Source of the DNA: an uncultured Pseudobdellovibrionaceae bacterium
GTDB lineage: Bacteria > Bdellovibrionota > Bdellovibrionia > Bdellovibrionales > Bdellovibrionaceae
Reading direction: 5' to 3'
DNA: 11,199 nucleotides
Assembly (NCBI GenBank): GCA_937900305.1
Contig: CALCCV010000663.1
Span: 1-11,199, forward strand
Shown: piece after piece, positions 1 through 6,176 of the stretch
Layout: each line of letters opens with the position of its first letter
Numbering within the stretch: the first letter of the stretch is position 1
The notes under the pieces: generated by a model
Told to the model about the DNA's origin: nothing
Database searches by the model: none
What the model saw: only the letters and a program-made list of their open reading frames with translations
Made by a program: the position numbers and the translations under genes

Positions 1-184
1 GGATCGTAAGTACAAAGGCTGGATCTGGGCCGTTGCAGAGATTGATCCTGCGTTGCTATCAAATGAGATTGAACGTGTGAACATTACCTTGCCGAAGCGT
101 GTGCTGACACGGTTGGATAACAAGGCAAAGGCAGCGGGTGAGACGCGATCGGGATTTATTGCGCTTCTTGCACTGACAGCTTAA
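1..184 (+). CDS. HicB-family antitoxin, C-terminal part (5' end outside window)
   Basis: Reading from base 2, an open frame of 60 residues runs to a TAA at 182-184. It starts with a beta-type stretch (KYKGWIWAVAEID), followed by a ribbon-helix-helix pattern: a ribbon strand RVNITLPKR, a helix VLTRLDNKAKAAGE, and a second helix starting TRSGFIALLAL. The combination 'NITLP...L..LD..AK..G..RSGFIA' is typical of the DNA-binding tail of HicB antitoxins, which neutralise the HicA mRNA interferase and repress their own operon. A hicA partner would be expected just upstream, outside the window. The frame ends 12 bases before a strong hairpin terminator, which fits the end of a transcription unit. The N-terminal HicB domain is not visible, so another protein with a HicB-like RHH tail is possible. 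Confidence 0.72.
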   Translation, partial: DRKYKGWIWAVAEIDPALLSNEIERVNITLPKRVLTRLDNKAKAAGETRSGFIALLALTA

Positions 185-195
185 GCACCAGAAAC

Positions 196-227
196 GAAAA
201 AGGCCAATCGATTGATTGGCCTTTTTC
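196..227. terminator. Bidirectional rho-independent terminator
   Basis: A perfect 14-bp inverted repeat (196-209 against 214-227) with a 4-base loop. The stem is GC-rich in the middle (GGCC) and ends in A5 on the left and T5 on the right, so it can work on both strands. It lies between the convergent hicB-like gene (+) and the tRNA-His gene (-) and probably ends both transcripts. Confidence 0.9.
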
Positions 228-237
228 ATGTGTTTTT

Positions 238-315
238 TGGGGTGGGCGATGGGATTCGAACCCACGACCCTCGGAATCACAATCCGATGCTCTAACCAGC
301 TGAGCTACAATCACC
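238..315 (-). tRNA. tRNA-His (anticodon GTG) with a mispaired acceptor stem
   Basis: Read on the minus strand the sequence folds as a tRNA. There is an extra G(-1) at 315, then T8-A9, a 4-bp D stem (GCTC/GAGC), a 5-bp anticodon stem (TCGGA/TCCGA) with loop TTGTGAT giving anticodon GTG, variable loop GGGTC, a T arm with TTCGAAT, discriminator C73 and an encoded CCA (238-240). G(-1) with C73 is the identity signature of tRNA-His. The acceptor stem is odd: the 5' strand is GTGATTG (314-308) and the 3' strand is CGCCCAC. This gives A4-C69 and T5-C68 mismatches and a T6-G67 wobble. Every other element is canonical. It may be a hybrid of two tRNA-His versions, a decaying copy, or a poorly functional tRNA. 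Confidence 0.9.
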
Positions 316-338
316 ATGCCTGCCTGCGGAAGGTTTTG

Positions 339-367
339 AAATTAAGGAGTTCGGTCGAGACTGGCAA
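339..367 (-). promoter_or_regulatory. Probable sigma-70 promoter of tRNA-His
   Basis: On the minus strand a -35 box TTGCCA (367-362; 5 of 6 to TTGACA) and a -10 box TAATTT (344-339; 4 of 6 to TATAAT) are separated by exactly 17 bases. Transcription would start around 332, leaving a leader of about 17 bases before the tRNA 5' end, as expected for a monocistronic tRNA gene. Confidence 0.5.
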
Positions 368-568
368 GCGTTTTTCGTAGCTTGGTGCGAAGGGCTGATA
401 AAATGCTTATTTCTTGAGCCCTGGCGCAGAGTTTTGGGCAGTGAACATTCGGAAAATGGGTGGATATTTTGGTGGTGCAGATTGCCCCGTTTTTGCGTTG
501 GCGCGGAAAGTAAGGTCTATTTAACTTGCCTATCAGCGTTTTTGCAGCAGTGGTTTAGTGAAAAGTAG

Positions 569-882
569 CTAGGCGGGCGTGAGGATTCCGACTTGGCTGA
601 GTTCGTAGTTGAATGGTGGTGGTTGGCTTTCGAGCAGGTGGTGGGGTAGGGGCGAGGGTTCGCTGAGTGTGAGGTTTTTGGGGGGGGCGAAGAGGCCGAG
701 TAGGAGGATGCTTTCGAGGCTTGTTTCGGTATCGAGGCCTGCGGAGAGAAGGTCTTGGCTTTGTTGTATTGTTGGCGATGAGAGCTTTGGCGAGGGAGGT
801 GTTTCCAGCAAAATTGATATTTGGGAATTGGGGGCGTGCAAAATGAGAATCTCAATGCGAGACGTTTTTTGATCTCTGGCAT
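569..882 (-). pseudogene. Possible small gene with a -1 frameshift near its start, unknown function
   Basis: On the minus strand an AAGGAG Shine-Dalgarno sequence lies six bases before an ATG at 882-880. The frame begins MPEIKK. Over a run of six A's a -1 shift leads into a second frame that stays open to a TAG at 571-569, giving about 104 residues in total. The first part of that second frame reads TSRIEILILHAPNSQISILL. The second frame has a marked preference for CTC, AGC, GAA, CAA, AAC, TTC and other C- or A-ending codons, more than the neighbouring genes, and gives a sensible amphipathic sequence (for example LLSAGLDTETSLESILLLGL). The zero frame continues as a Ser/Pro/His-rich sequence with no protein-like pattern. 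The product would be Pro/Ser/Leu-rich with no domain that I recognise. It could be a decayed gene, a programmed frameshift, a sequencing error in the A6 run, or non-coding DNA. Confidence 0.35.
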
Positions 883-1043
883 GGGTGTCTCCTTGCGATC
901 CTGGGAGCATCGACGTTCCAACAATCTCCCACCGCCCGAACCTTGATTTGATTCGAAGCGCTGGGATCAACCAGACATTGCGCGAGGACGGGTGCAAATG
1001 AAACATAATTGTTTAGAGGTGGGCTCGGCGAAGATCGTGCTCT

Positions 1044-1070
1044 TTCGTTCACGGACTGACTCAGAACGAA
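1044..1070. repeat. Inverted repeat upstream of cheY (possible operator or hairpin)
   Basis: TTCGTTC (1044-1050) and GAACGAA (1064-1070) form a perfect 7-bp inverted repeat around a 13-base spacer, about 100 bases before the cheY start. The centre-to-centre distance of 20 bases, about two helical turns, would suit a dimeric regulator. It is not followed by a T run, so it is not an obvious terminator. A chance occurrence is possible. Confidence 0.3.
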
Positions 1071-1167
1071 CACCGCTAAAGTGTTTTGTTCTCTTTGTTC
1101 AGGAAAGTTAGTGTCTTGGACCTTATGTTTTAGTGTGAAGTGCCGTTAGTAAGAGGAGAAGGAATTA

Positions 1168-1581
1168 ATGCTAAAGTTGCCTGAACTTAAAATTCTCGTT
1201 GTGGATGACTTCATGATGATTCGCATTTTGTTGAGAGCTTCGCTGAACGAGCTGGGAGTGACAGAAATTGAAGAGGCACAAGACGGTGATGAGGCTTGGG
1301 CTAAACTTCAGAAGGCGGCAACTTCGGACAGAGTTTATGATTTTATTTTCAGTGATTGGCACATGCCGGGATTGAATGGCTACCAACTGCTTCAGAAGGT
1401 TCGAGGGAATCCACGGTTGCAGGACATTCCGTTTTTTATGGTGAGTGCAGAAAGTGAACCGAGACACATTATGGATGCAATTCGTGCGGGGGCTGATGAG
1501 TTTGTCACGAAGCCTTTTGTGCCTAGGGCGCTGGTGGAAAAAATGACACATTTTCTGAATAAGAAAAATAAGACGGCTTGA
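1168..1581 (+). CDS. cheY: CheY-like single-domain response regulator
   Basis: This is a 137-residue protein made of one receiver domain with no output domain. All signature residues are visible: acidic pair D13-D14, phosphoacceptor D63 in FSDWHMPGLNG, switch residue S93 in FMVSAES, and K115 in FVTKPF. The WHMPG sequence after the Asp resembles chemotaxis CheY rather than OmpR/NtrC receivers. The ATG at 1168 follows a strong AGGAG/AAGGA ribosome binding site. The cheX gene starts 12 bases after the stop, so the pair is almost certainly co-translated from one mRNA. CheY-type proteins carry phosphoryl groups from a CheA kinase to a target such as the flagellar switch or a pilus motor. No kinase gene is in this window. 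The location in front of pilB suggests that the target could be the type IV pilus, as for PilG/PilH-like regulators (inference). Confidence 0.93.
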   Translation: MLKLPELKILVVDDFMMIRILLRASLNELGVTEIEEAQDGDEAWAKLQKAATSDRVYDFIFSDWHMPGLNGYQLLQKVRGNPRLQDIPFFMVSAESEPRHIMDAIRAGADEFVTKPFVPRALVEKMTHFLNKKNKTA

Positions 1582-1593
1582 GGAGTAACGGAT

Positions 1594-2109
1594 ATGTCAG
1601 CGGTCCTTAAGCTCAAAGATTTGCGCGCCAACGAAGTGACAAACTTGCTGGAAGCCTATACCACGGCCGGTGTCGGAATTACTTTCGAATGCATGCTCAT
1701 GTATGTGCCAAACTTCAATGGTTCTCATCAGCCAAGTGGAAATAAGGATCTTTTAGATTATACAGGAATTATTCGGCTCAAAGGCAACGAATTCGTATTT
1801 GAAAGCTGCTTGAGTTTTCCAAAAGAGACAATGGAAAAGGTTGTTAAGAAGATCTTCGGATTAAAAGATGGCATGATTCCTGAATCTCACATCGACGGAT
1901 GTCTAGGTGAACTGACCAATACGATTTCGGGCTGTCTAAAAGCCCAATTGGCAAAAGTTGGTTATGAATGCCAGCTCGACCTTCCCGAACTGTACAAAGG
2001 CAAGGGTGCCATCGTTTTGCAAAGTACAGAACCGATCCATCGCTTTGACTTCGACATTGAAGGATCACCGTTTTCGGTTTTCTTGGGAATTCAGCACACC
2101 GCCAAGTGA
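1594..2109 (+). CDS. cheX: CheX-like CheY-phosphate phosphatase
   Basis: This is a 171-residue cytoplasmic protein of the CheC/CheX/FliY phosphatase family. The family motif is in the C-terminal half: LGELTNTISGCLKAQL contains the catalytic pair E106 and N109, followed about 20 residues later by the conserved proline in LDLPELYKG (P131). There is only one such motif, as in CheX, whereas CheC usually has two. The Glu and Asn are known in this family to position water for dephosphorylation of CheY-P. The N-terminal 80 residues contain beta strands of the CheX fold (YTGIIRLKGNEFVFESCLSF). A GGAG ribosome binding site directly follows the cheY stop and the gap is only 12 bases, so this phosphatase most likely resets the neighbouring CheY. 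Confidence 0.85.
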   Translation: MSAVLKLKDLRANEVTNLLEAYTTAGVGITFECMLMYVPNFNGSHQPSGNKDLLDYTGIIRLKGNEFVFESCLSFPKETMEKVVKKIFGLKDGMIPESHIDGCLGELTNTISGCLKAQLAKVGYECQLDLPELYKGKGAIVLQSTEPIHRFDFDIEGSPFSVFLGIQHTAK

Positions 2110-2194
2110 GTCCTAGGCTCACACTTCGACAATAAAAATTAATCACTGCCTTCGTCCAGTTATCTCCTTGCGGAAAGTCAGGTAACTTAATGAC

Positions 2195-3901
2195 ATGTCT
2201 CTGAAAGTCGGCGAAATTTTGGTCAAGCAAGGTCTTGTATCACCGGAGGTGATTGGCAGGGCATTGGATGAACAGAAAAAAACAAATCAGCGTTTGACCG
2301 TTTTGATCATGAACCTGGCGGGTTTGACGGAGTCTCAAATTTTGCGGGCTCTGGAAAAACACTACCAAATTCCGGGTGTGGATCTTGCGAAGTTTGATAT
2401 TGCTACTCAGCTGACTCAGATTGTTCCGCGAGATCTTTGCGAAAAACAAATGATCATGCCTGTGCAGCAAGCGGGACAGACTTTGGTGGTTGCGTTTGCA
2501 GATCCCAGCAACTTGGTTCTGAGAGAGGATTTGCGGTACATCACGAAGTTGAAGATCCAGCCGGTCTTGGCGACGACGACCTCAATTTTGGCCGCCATTG
2601 AAAAAAATTACGGAGCCTCTTCAACAGCGCGAGCCATCCACGAGTTGTCGAATATCAAAGATCAAGACATTGAAATCGATATTCTCAACAGCCGCGAGAT
2701 CGATGTTATCGATAAGGCGGGAGCTGACGATGCGCCCGTTGTGAAATACGTAAATTTGATTTTGCAAGAGGGCATCGTAAGAAAAGCTTCGGATATTCAT
2801 TTTGAGCCATATGAAAAACGCTATCGAGTGCGGCTTCGGGTGGACGGAATGTTGCTTGAGGTTTCACCGCCACCGCCCGGAATGGTGAATGCCATTTCTT
2901 CACGACTTAAAATTATGTCGAAGCTCGACATCTCCGAGCGGCGCAGGCCGCAAGATGGCCGAATCAAAGTTAAGCTTGGCAATGGCCGAGAAATGGATTT
3001 TCGGGTGAGCACTTTGCCGACTCTCTGGGGTGAAAAAATTGTTCTGCGATTGTTAGACAAAGGCAATTTGCAGCTCGATATGACCAAACTGGGGTTTGAG
3101 CCCGATGACCTTGCCATTTTTAAAAGCTGTATCAATTTGCCTCAAGGCATGGTCCTCATTACCGGCCCCACCGGATCTGGCAAGACGACAACGATCTATT
3201 CGGCACTGGCTGATCTGAATCAGATCGATGTAAATATTTCCACCGCTGAAGATCCAGTTGAATTTAACTTAGAGGGAATCAATCAGGTGCAAATGAATCC
3301 TGATATCGATTTGAATTTTTCTACTGCATTAAAGGCCTTCCTGCGGCAAGACCCTGACATCGTTATGGTCGGGGAGATCCGAGATTTAGAGACGGCCGAG
3401 ATTGCCTTTAAAGCAGCCTCGACGGGCCATTTGGTGGTGAGCACTCTGCACACAAACGATGCTCCGGGGACTGTCGTTCGTCTAACAGAAATGGGTATCG
3501 CTCCGTATTTAATTACATCGACCATCGCGTTGATCGTAGCCCAGCGCTTGGTTGGAAAAATCTGTGAAAACTGCAAAATGCAAATCGATGTTCCCGATCA
3601 GACATTGCTGGATCTTGGCGTCGTTCCGAGCGAGCTCCCGGAGTACAAGATTTTCAAGGGACGAGGGTGCTCAACCTGCAACAACACCGGCATCAAAGGC
3701 CGTATAGCGATCTATGAATTGCTAACGATGCCAGAGCGGGTGAAAGAGGCCGTGTTAGCCGAAGCTTCTGTCAGCAATTTGCGCTCGATCGCGCGAGAAA
3801 TGGGATTGCGAACTTTGCGCCGATCGGCCCTGCTGAAACTCAAGCGTGGACAGACAACTATTGAAGAAGTGATGAACGCATCAGTGAAGGACTCCGTATG
3901 A
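2195..3901 (+). CDS. pilB: PilB, type IV pilus extension ATPase
   Basis: This 568-residue cytoplasmic motor drives pilin polymerisation by ATP hydrolysis at the base of the pilus. Residues 1 to about 150 form a T2SSE/MshEN N-terminal domain, followed by a linker and a GspE/PilB ATPase domain. The ATPase is complete: Walker A GPTGSGKTTT (G324 to T333, K330), an Asp box AEDPVEF, Walker B DIVMVGEIRD (E394), a His box STGHLVVSTLHTNDA, and the zinc-binding tetracysteine C457-x2-C460 and C492-x2-C495 that is typical of PilB and absent from PilT. The length is normal for the family. The ATG at 2195 has only a weak ribosome binding site. The 85-base gap after cheX holds an imperfect palindrome at the cheX stop and an AT-rich stretch, so a separate promoter is possible but not demonstrated. 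The stop overlaps the next start by four bases (ATGA), so the two genes are translationally coupled. Confidence 0.97.
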   Translation: MSLKVGEILVKQGLVSPEVIGRALDEQKKTNQRLTVLIMNLAGLTESQILRALEKHYQIPGVDLAKFDIATQLTQIVPRDLCEKQMIMPVQQAGQTLVVAFADPSNLVLREDLRYITKLKIQPVLATTTSILAAIEKNYGASSTARAIHELSNIKDQDIEIDILNSREIDVIDKAGADDAPVVKYVNLILQEGIVRKASDIHFEPYEKRYRVRLRVDGMLLEVSPPPPGMVNAISSRLKIMSKLDISERRRPQDGRIKVKLGNGREMDFRVSTLPTLWGEKIVLRLLDKGNLQLDMTKLGFEPDDLAIFKSCINLPQGMVLITGPTGSGKTTTIYSALADLNQIDVNISTAEDPVEFNLEGINQVQMNPDIDLNFSTALKAFLRQDPDIVMVGEIRDLETAEIAFKAASTGHLVVSTLHTNDAPGTVVRLTEMGIAPYLITSTIALIVAQRLVGKICENCKMQIDVPDQTLLDLGVVPSELPEYKIFKGRGCSTCNNTGIKGRIAIYELLTMPERVKEAVLAEASVSNLRSIAREMGLRTLRRSALLKLKRGQTTIEEVMNASVKDSV

Positions 3902-4953
3902 CAGCAAAGCACACCTCCGAAAATTCAAAATCCGACTCGGCATTGAGTCTTCTCGAGTTGCTGATTTCGACAGAGCCCCAGGAAATTCTTTTGGTATTGG
4001 GGCAATTTCCGCAAATTCGCAAAGAAGGTGTGTGGCATTCAGTTCGTCGGGCCCCGTTTTTGCCGAGTGAGTGGGCGGCCATCTGTCGCACGCTCCCACC
4101 GTACGAAGGGGCGAACGGTCAGGGTTTTTTCAGTCCCCGGGAAAATTTAATCTATCACTTTCATATCGTGCAAACGGATCTCTTGAGTAAGATCCACATG
4201 GTGAAAAGAATGTCGGGACATGTTGAAAACTTTCACCTGCCCAATTTGTTTTATGAGACTCTTCATCAAGACTCTGGCGTGATCGTGGTCGTTTCGCCCC
4301 AAAAGAGCTGTCGCAGGGACCTCTTTGTTCAAGCTTCCCGAAAACTGGGTAAAGAAAAACGAGTTCATGGACTCTTTGTCAGTCGATCCATCTATCCCCT
4401 GTCTCAAGAAGGCGAGGGTTTGTTTTCTCAAGTGACACCCGAGGCGCTGGCAGATGGAGAGTTGCGCGAACGGTTGCTTGCGGGAACCCAAGTGGTATTT
4501 TTTGATGAAATCAATTCGGTGCAAGAGTTGGATTTAGCGGTGTCAATTCAAGATGAGCAGCGTTTGGTCATCATTGGGGTGGCGGCACAGTCGTTGATTT
4601 TGGGTTTGGCCAAAATTTTTCAAATTGTATCTGCAGAATCTTTTTTATTGTACCGGTGGACTCAGGCGTTGCGTCTGATCATCAGCCAAATTCCACTGAA
4701 ATCTCCGGGGCAAAGAATTTATGGATCTGAAGTGATTGCGGTATCGGAAGCGATCAAGCGGGATTTTTTGAATTTGAAGCTGGCAGATCTTCAGGATCTG
4801 TTGGCGAATTCTAAAGATGCAGCGGGTTTGCAAAACCTCAATCAGTCGATTTTGCATCACCTTCTGAAAAGAAAACTTGATGTTCGCACAGCCTTTGCTT
4901 TGTCTGAATCGCCGGAAGAACTCGATGCCTTGCTGAAGAAAGTAGGAGTTTAA
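3898..4953 (+). CDS. PilT-family protein with degenerate ATPase motifs (likely catalytically dead)
   Basis: This is an intact 351-residue frame between pilB and pilC, overlapping pilB by four bases and pilC by one. It can be aligned by eye with PilT from end to end: N-terminal LLELLIS...LGQFPQIRKEG...VRR, the core, and C-terminal SLQSVISQ-like ALRLIISQIPLK, GSEVIAVSEAIKR and LNQSILHHLLKRKLD. The ATP-handling motifs are lost. The P-loop GPTGSGKS/T position reads SPQKSCRR (133-140). The Asp box IEDPIE position reads VSRSIY. The His box GHLVFGTLHT position reads RLVIIGVAAQS, with no His. Only the Walker B region is recognisable (VVFFDEIN, E204). It therefore probably cannot bind or hydrolyse ATP in the usual way. 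It may act as an inactive partner or regulator of the pilus motor (inference). A gene at this position in Bdellovibrio is, from memory, annotated pilT. Any true retraction ATPase would have to be encoded elsewhere. Confidence 0.85.
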   Translation: MTAKHTSENSKSDSALSLLELLISTEPQEILLVLGQFPQIRKEGVWHSVRRAPFLPSEWAAICRTLPPYEGANGQGFFSPRENLIYHFHIVQTDLLSKIHMVKRMSGHVENFHLPNLFYETLHQDSGVIVVVSPQKSCRRDLFVQASRKLGKEKRVHGLFVSRSIYPLSQEGEGLFSQVTPEALADGELRERLLAGTQVVFFDEINSVQELDLAVSIQDEQRLVIIGVAAQSLILGLAKIFQIVSAESFLLYRWTQALRLIISQIPLKSPGQRIYGSEVIAVSEAIKRDFLNLKLADLQDLLANSKDAAGLQNLNQSILHHLLKRKLDVRTAFALSESPEELDALLKKVGV

Positions 4954-6176
4954 TGGGCAAGTTTGCTTTTCAAGTAAAAAATAATCGAGGCCAGCTCTCG
5001 CAAGGGGAAATGGAAGCTGGCTCAGAGTCAGAAGTGCGATTGAAGCTGAAATCGCAAAACCTTGAGGTCGTGCGCCTGGTGGCTCGCGTGCAATCGACTC
5101 CCACTAAGAAAGTGTCAGGTGGTGGATTTCATTTTGGCGGAGTGAAGGGCAAGGATTTACAAATTTTCACTCGGCAGTTTGCCACGCTGATCAACGCAGG
5201 TATTCCCGTTGTGGACAGCTTGAAAATTCTTTCTGAAGGTTTACGCCCGGGTCTGCTAAAAGAGGCGGCGTCGGAAGTGAAACACTCGCTTGAGCAAGGG
5301 CGAAGACTCGGGGATGCGATGGCGCAAAAGCCCCGGTGCTTTGATCGCTTGTACGTAAATATGATCAGAGCTGGCGAAGAGGCCGGTATCTTGGATACCA
5401 TTTTAAATCGTTTGGCTGTGTACATCGAAAAATCTGAAAAAATCAAAAGCCAGGTGAAGGGCGCGATGGTTTATCCTGCCGTCATTATGCTGGTCGCCGT
5501 CGTGGTGATAACGGGGATTTTGGTGTTTATCATCCCCAAATTTACGACATTCTATGCGAGTTCAGGTTCTGAGCCACCAGCCTTAACGATGATGGTGGTT
5601 CGCTTGAGCGATTTTTTGGTGCAGCAATGGTACTATCCGTTGGCAGGTTTGTTTGTTCTTCCGTATTTGTTTTTTCAATGGGTCAAGACTCCTGGCGGAA
5701 AAGAGACCTTCGATGGCATTGTTTTTCGAATGCCCATTTTTGGCGAGGTGGCTCAAAAGAGTTCGATCGCTCGACTGTCGCGAACGTTGTCGACACTTTT
5801 GTCATCGGGTGTTGGAATTCTGGAGGCGATCGAAATCGCGGCTCGCACCGCCGGCAGCTCTGTGATTGAAAAAGCTCTGTCACGTTGCCAAGAGCAGGTT
5901 CGATTGGGTAAAACATTTGCCTCTCAATTGATGAAAGACAAAATTTTTCCGGATATGGTGAACCAAATGATTGCGATTGGTGAACAATCTGGAACCATGG
6001 ACGTCATGTTGGGAAAGATTGCCGATTTTTATGAGGACGAAGTTGAAACTGCGGTGAAGGCCCTGACTTCTGTGCTTGAACCTTTAATGATGGTGATATT
6101 AGGAAGTATCATCGCGGTGTTGGTACTGGCGATGTATCTGCCGGTCTTCAATATGGGCGACGTCGTTGGCAAGTGA
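4953..6176 (+). CDS. pilC: PilC, type IV pilus inner-membrane platform protein
   Basis: This 407-residue polytopic inner-membrane protein belongs to the GspF/PilC family, which couples the cytoplasmic ATPases to pilin assembly. It begins with a small N-terminal segment (FAFQVKNNRGQLSQGEMEA). Two T2SSF repeats follow. The first runs from about residue 68 (GKDLQIFTRQFATLINAGIP). The second is in the C-terminal half (SSIARLSRTLSTLLSSGVGI). Each repeat ends in hydrophobic helices: about 172-195 (MVYPAVIMLVAVVVITGILVF), about 228-242 (YPLAGLFVLPYLFF), and about 378-400 at the C-terminus. The family signatures AGEEAGILD and IGEQSGTMD are both present. The ATG overlaps the preceding stop as TAATG, giving tight coupling. 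Length and topology are normal for PilC. Confidence 0.97.
   Translation: MGKFAFQVKNNRGQLSQGEMEAGSESEVRLKLKSQNLEVVRLVARVQSTPTKKVSGGGFHFGGVKGKDLQIFTRQFATLINAGIPVVDSLKILSEGLRPGLLKEAASEVKHSLEQGRRLGDAMAQKPRCFDRLYVNMIRAGEEAGILDTILNRLAVYIEKSEKIKSQVKGAMVYPAVIMLVAVVVITGILVFIIPKFTTFYASSGSEPPALTMMVVRLSDFLVQQWYYPLAGLFVLPYLFFQWVKTPGGKETFDGIVFRMPIFGEVAQKSSIARLSRTLSTLLSSGVGILEAIEIAARTAGSSVIEKALSRCQEQVRLGKTFASQLMKDKIFPDMVNQMIAIGEQSGTMDVMLGKIADFYEDEVETAVKALTSVLEPLMMVILGSIIAVLVLAMYLPVFNMGDVVGK

Larger units (their letters stand above)
316..1167. other. Long stretch without an obvious intact gene, between tRNA-His and cheY
   Basis: About 850 bases. The left edge holds the tRNA promoter. Bases 368-568 show no open frame or structure that I can support. 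Bases 569-882 hold a possible frameshifted minus-strand gene, listed separately. Bases 883-1167 hold the upstream region of cheY, including a 7-bp inverted repeat (1044-1050 and 1064-1070) and a weak 5-bp hairpin (1069-1073 and 1081-1085) followed by a T-rich run. The plus strand is G-rich between about 590 and 720, including a run of eight G ending at the boundary of 'GGCGAAG' near 678. No mobile element, CRISPR or RNA gene was recognised. Confidence 0.5.

Noticed and set aside
672..680. Run of eight G (C8 on the minus strand) as a second frameshift site
   Set aside because: The minus-strand frame that looks coding stays open and keeps its codon pattern on both sides of the run, so no shift is needed there.
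609..872. Plus-strand open frame of 87 codons rich in Gly, Arg and Ser
   Set aside because: It has no ribosome binding site, its composition reflects the G-rich plus strand, and the minus-strand reading shows better codon regularity. Treated as a shadow.
852..1073. Open frame on the minus strand upstream of the small frameshifted gene
   Set aside because: It starts at a GTG without a ribosome binding site, its composition is unremarkable, and it stops just after the start of the 882 frame. Not supported as a gene.
1130..1150. Sigma-28 (flagellar-type) promoter before cheY, with GCCGTTAG resembling GCCGATAA
   Set aside because: The expected TAAA box 15 bases upstream is only TTAT, and transcription would begin inside or right at the ribosome binding site.
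2106..2122. Terminator at the end of cheX (GTGAG...CTCAC around CCTAGG)
   Set aside because: The stem is only five base pairs with an imperfect palindrome and there is no T run after it. More likely chance, and it would separate cheX from pilB without good evidence.
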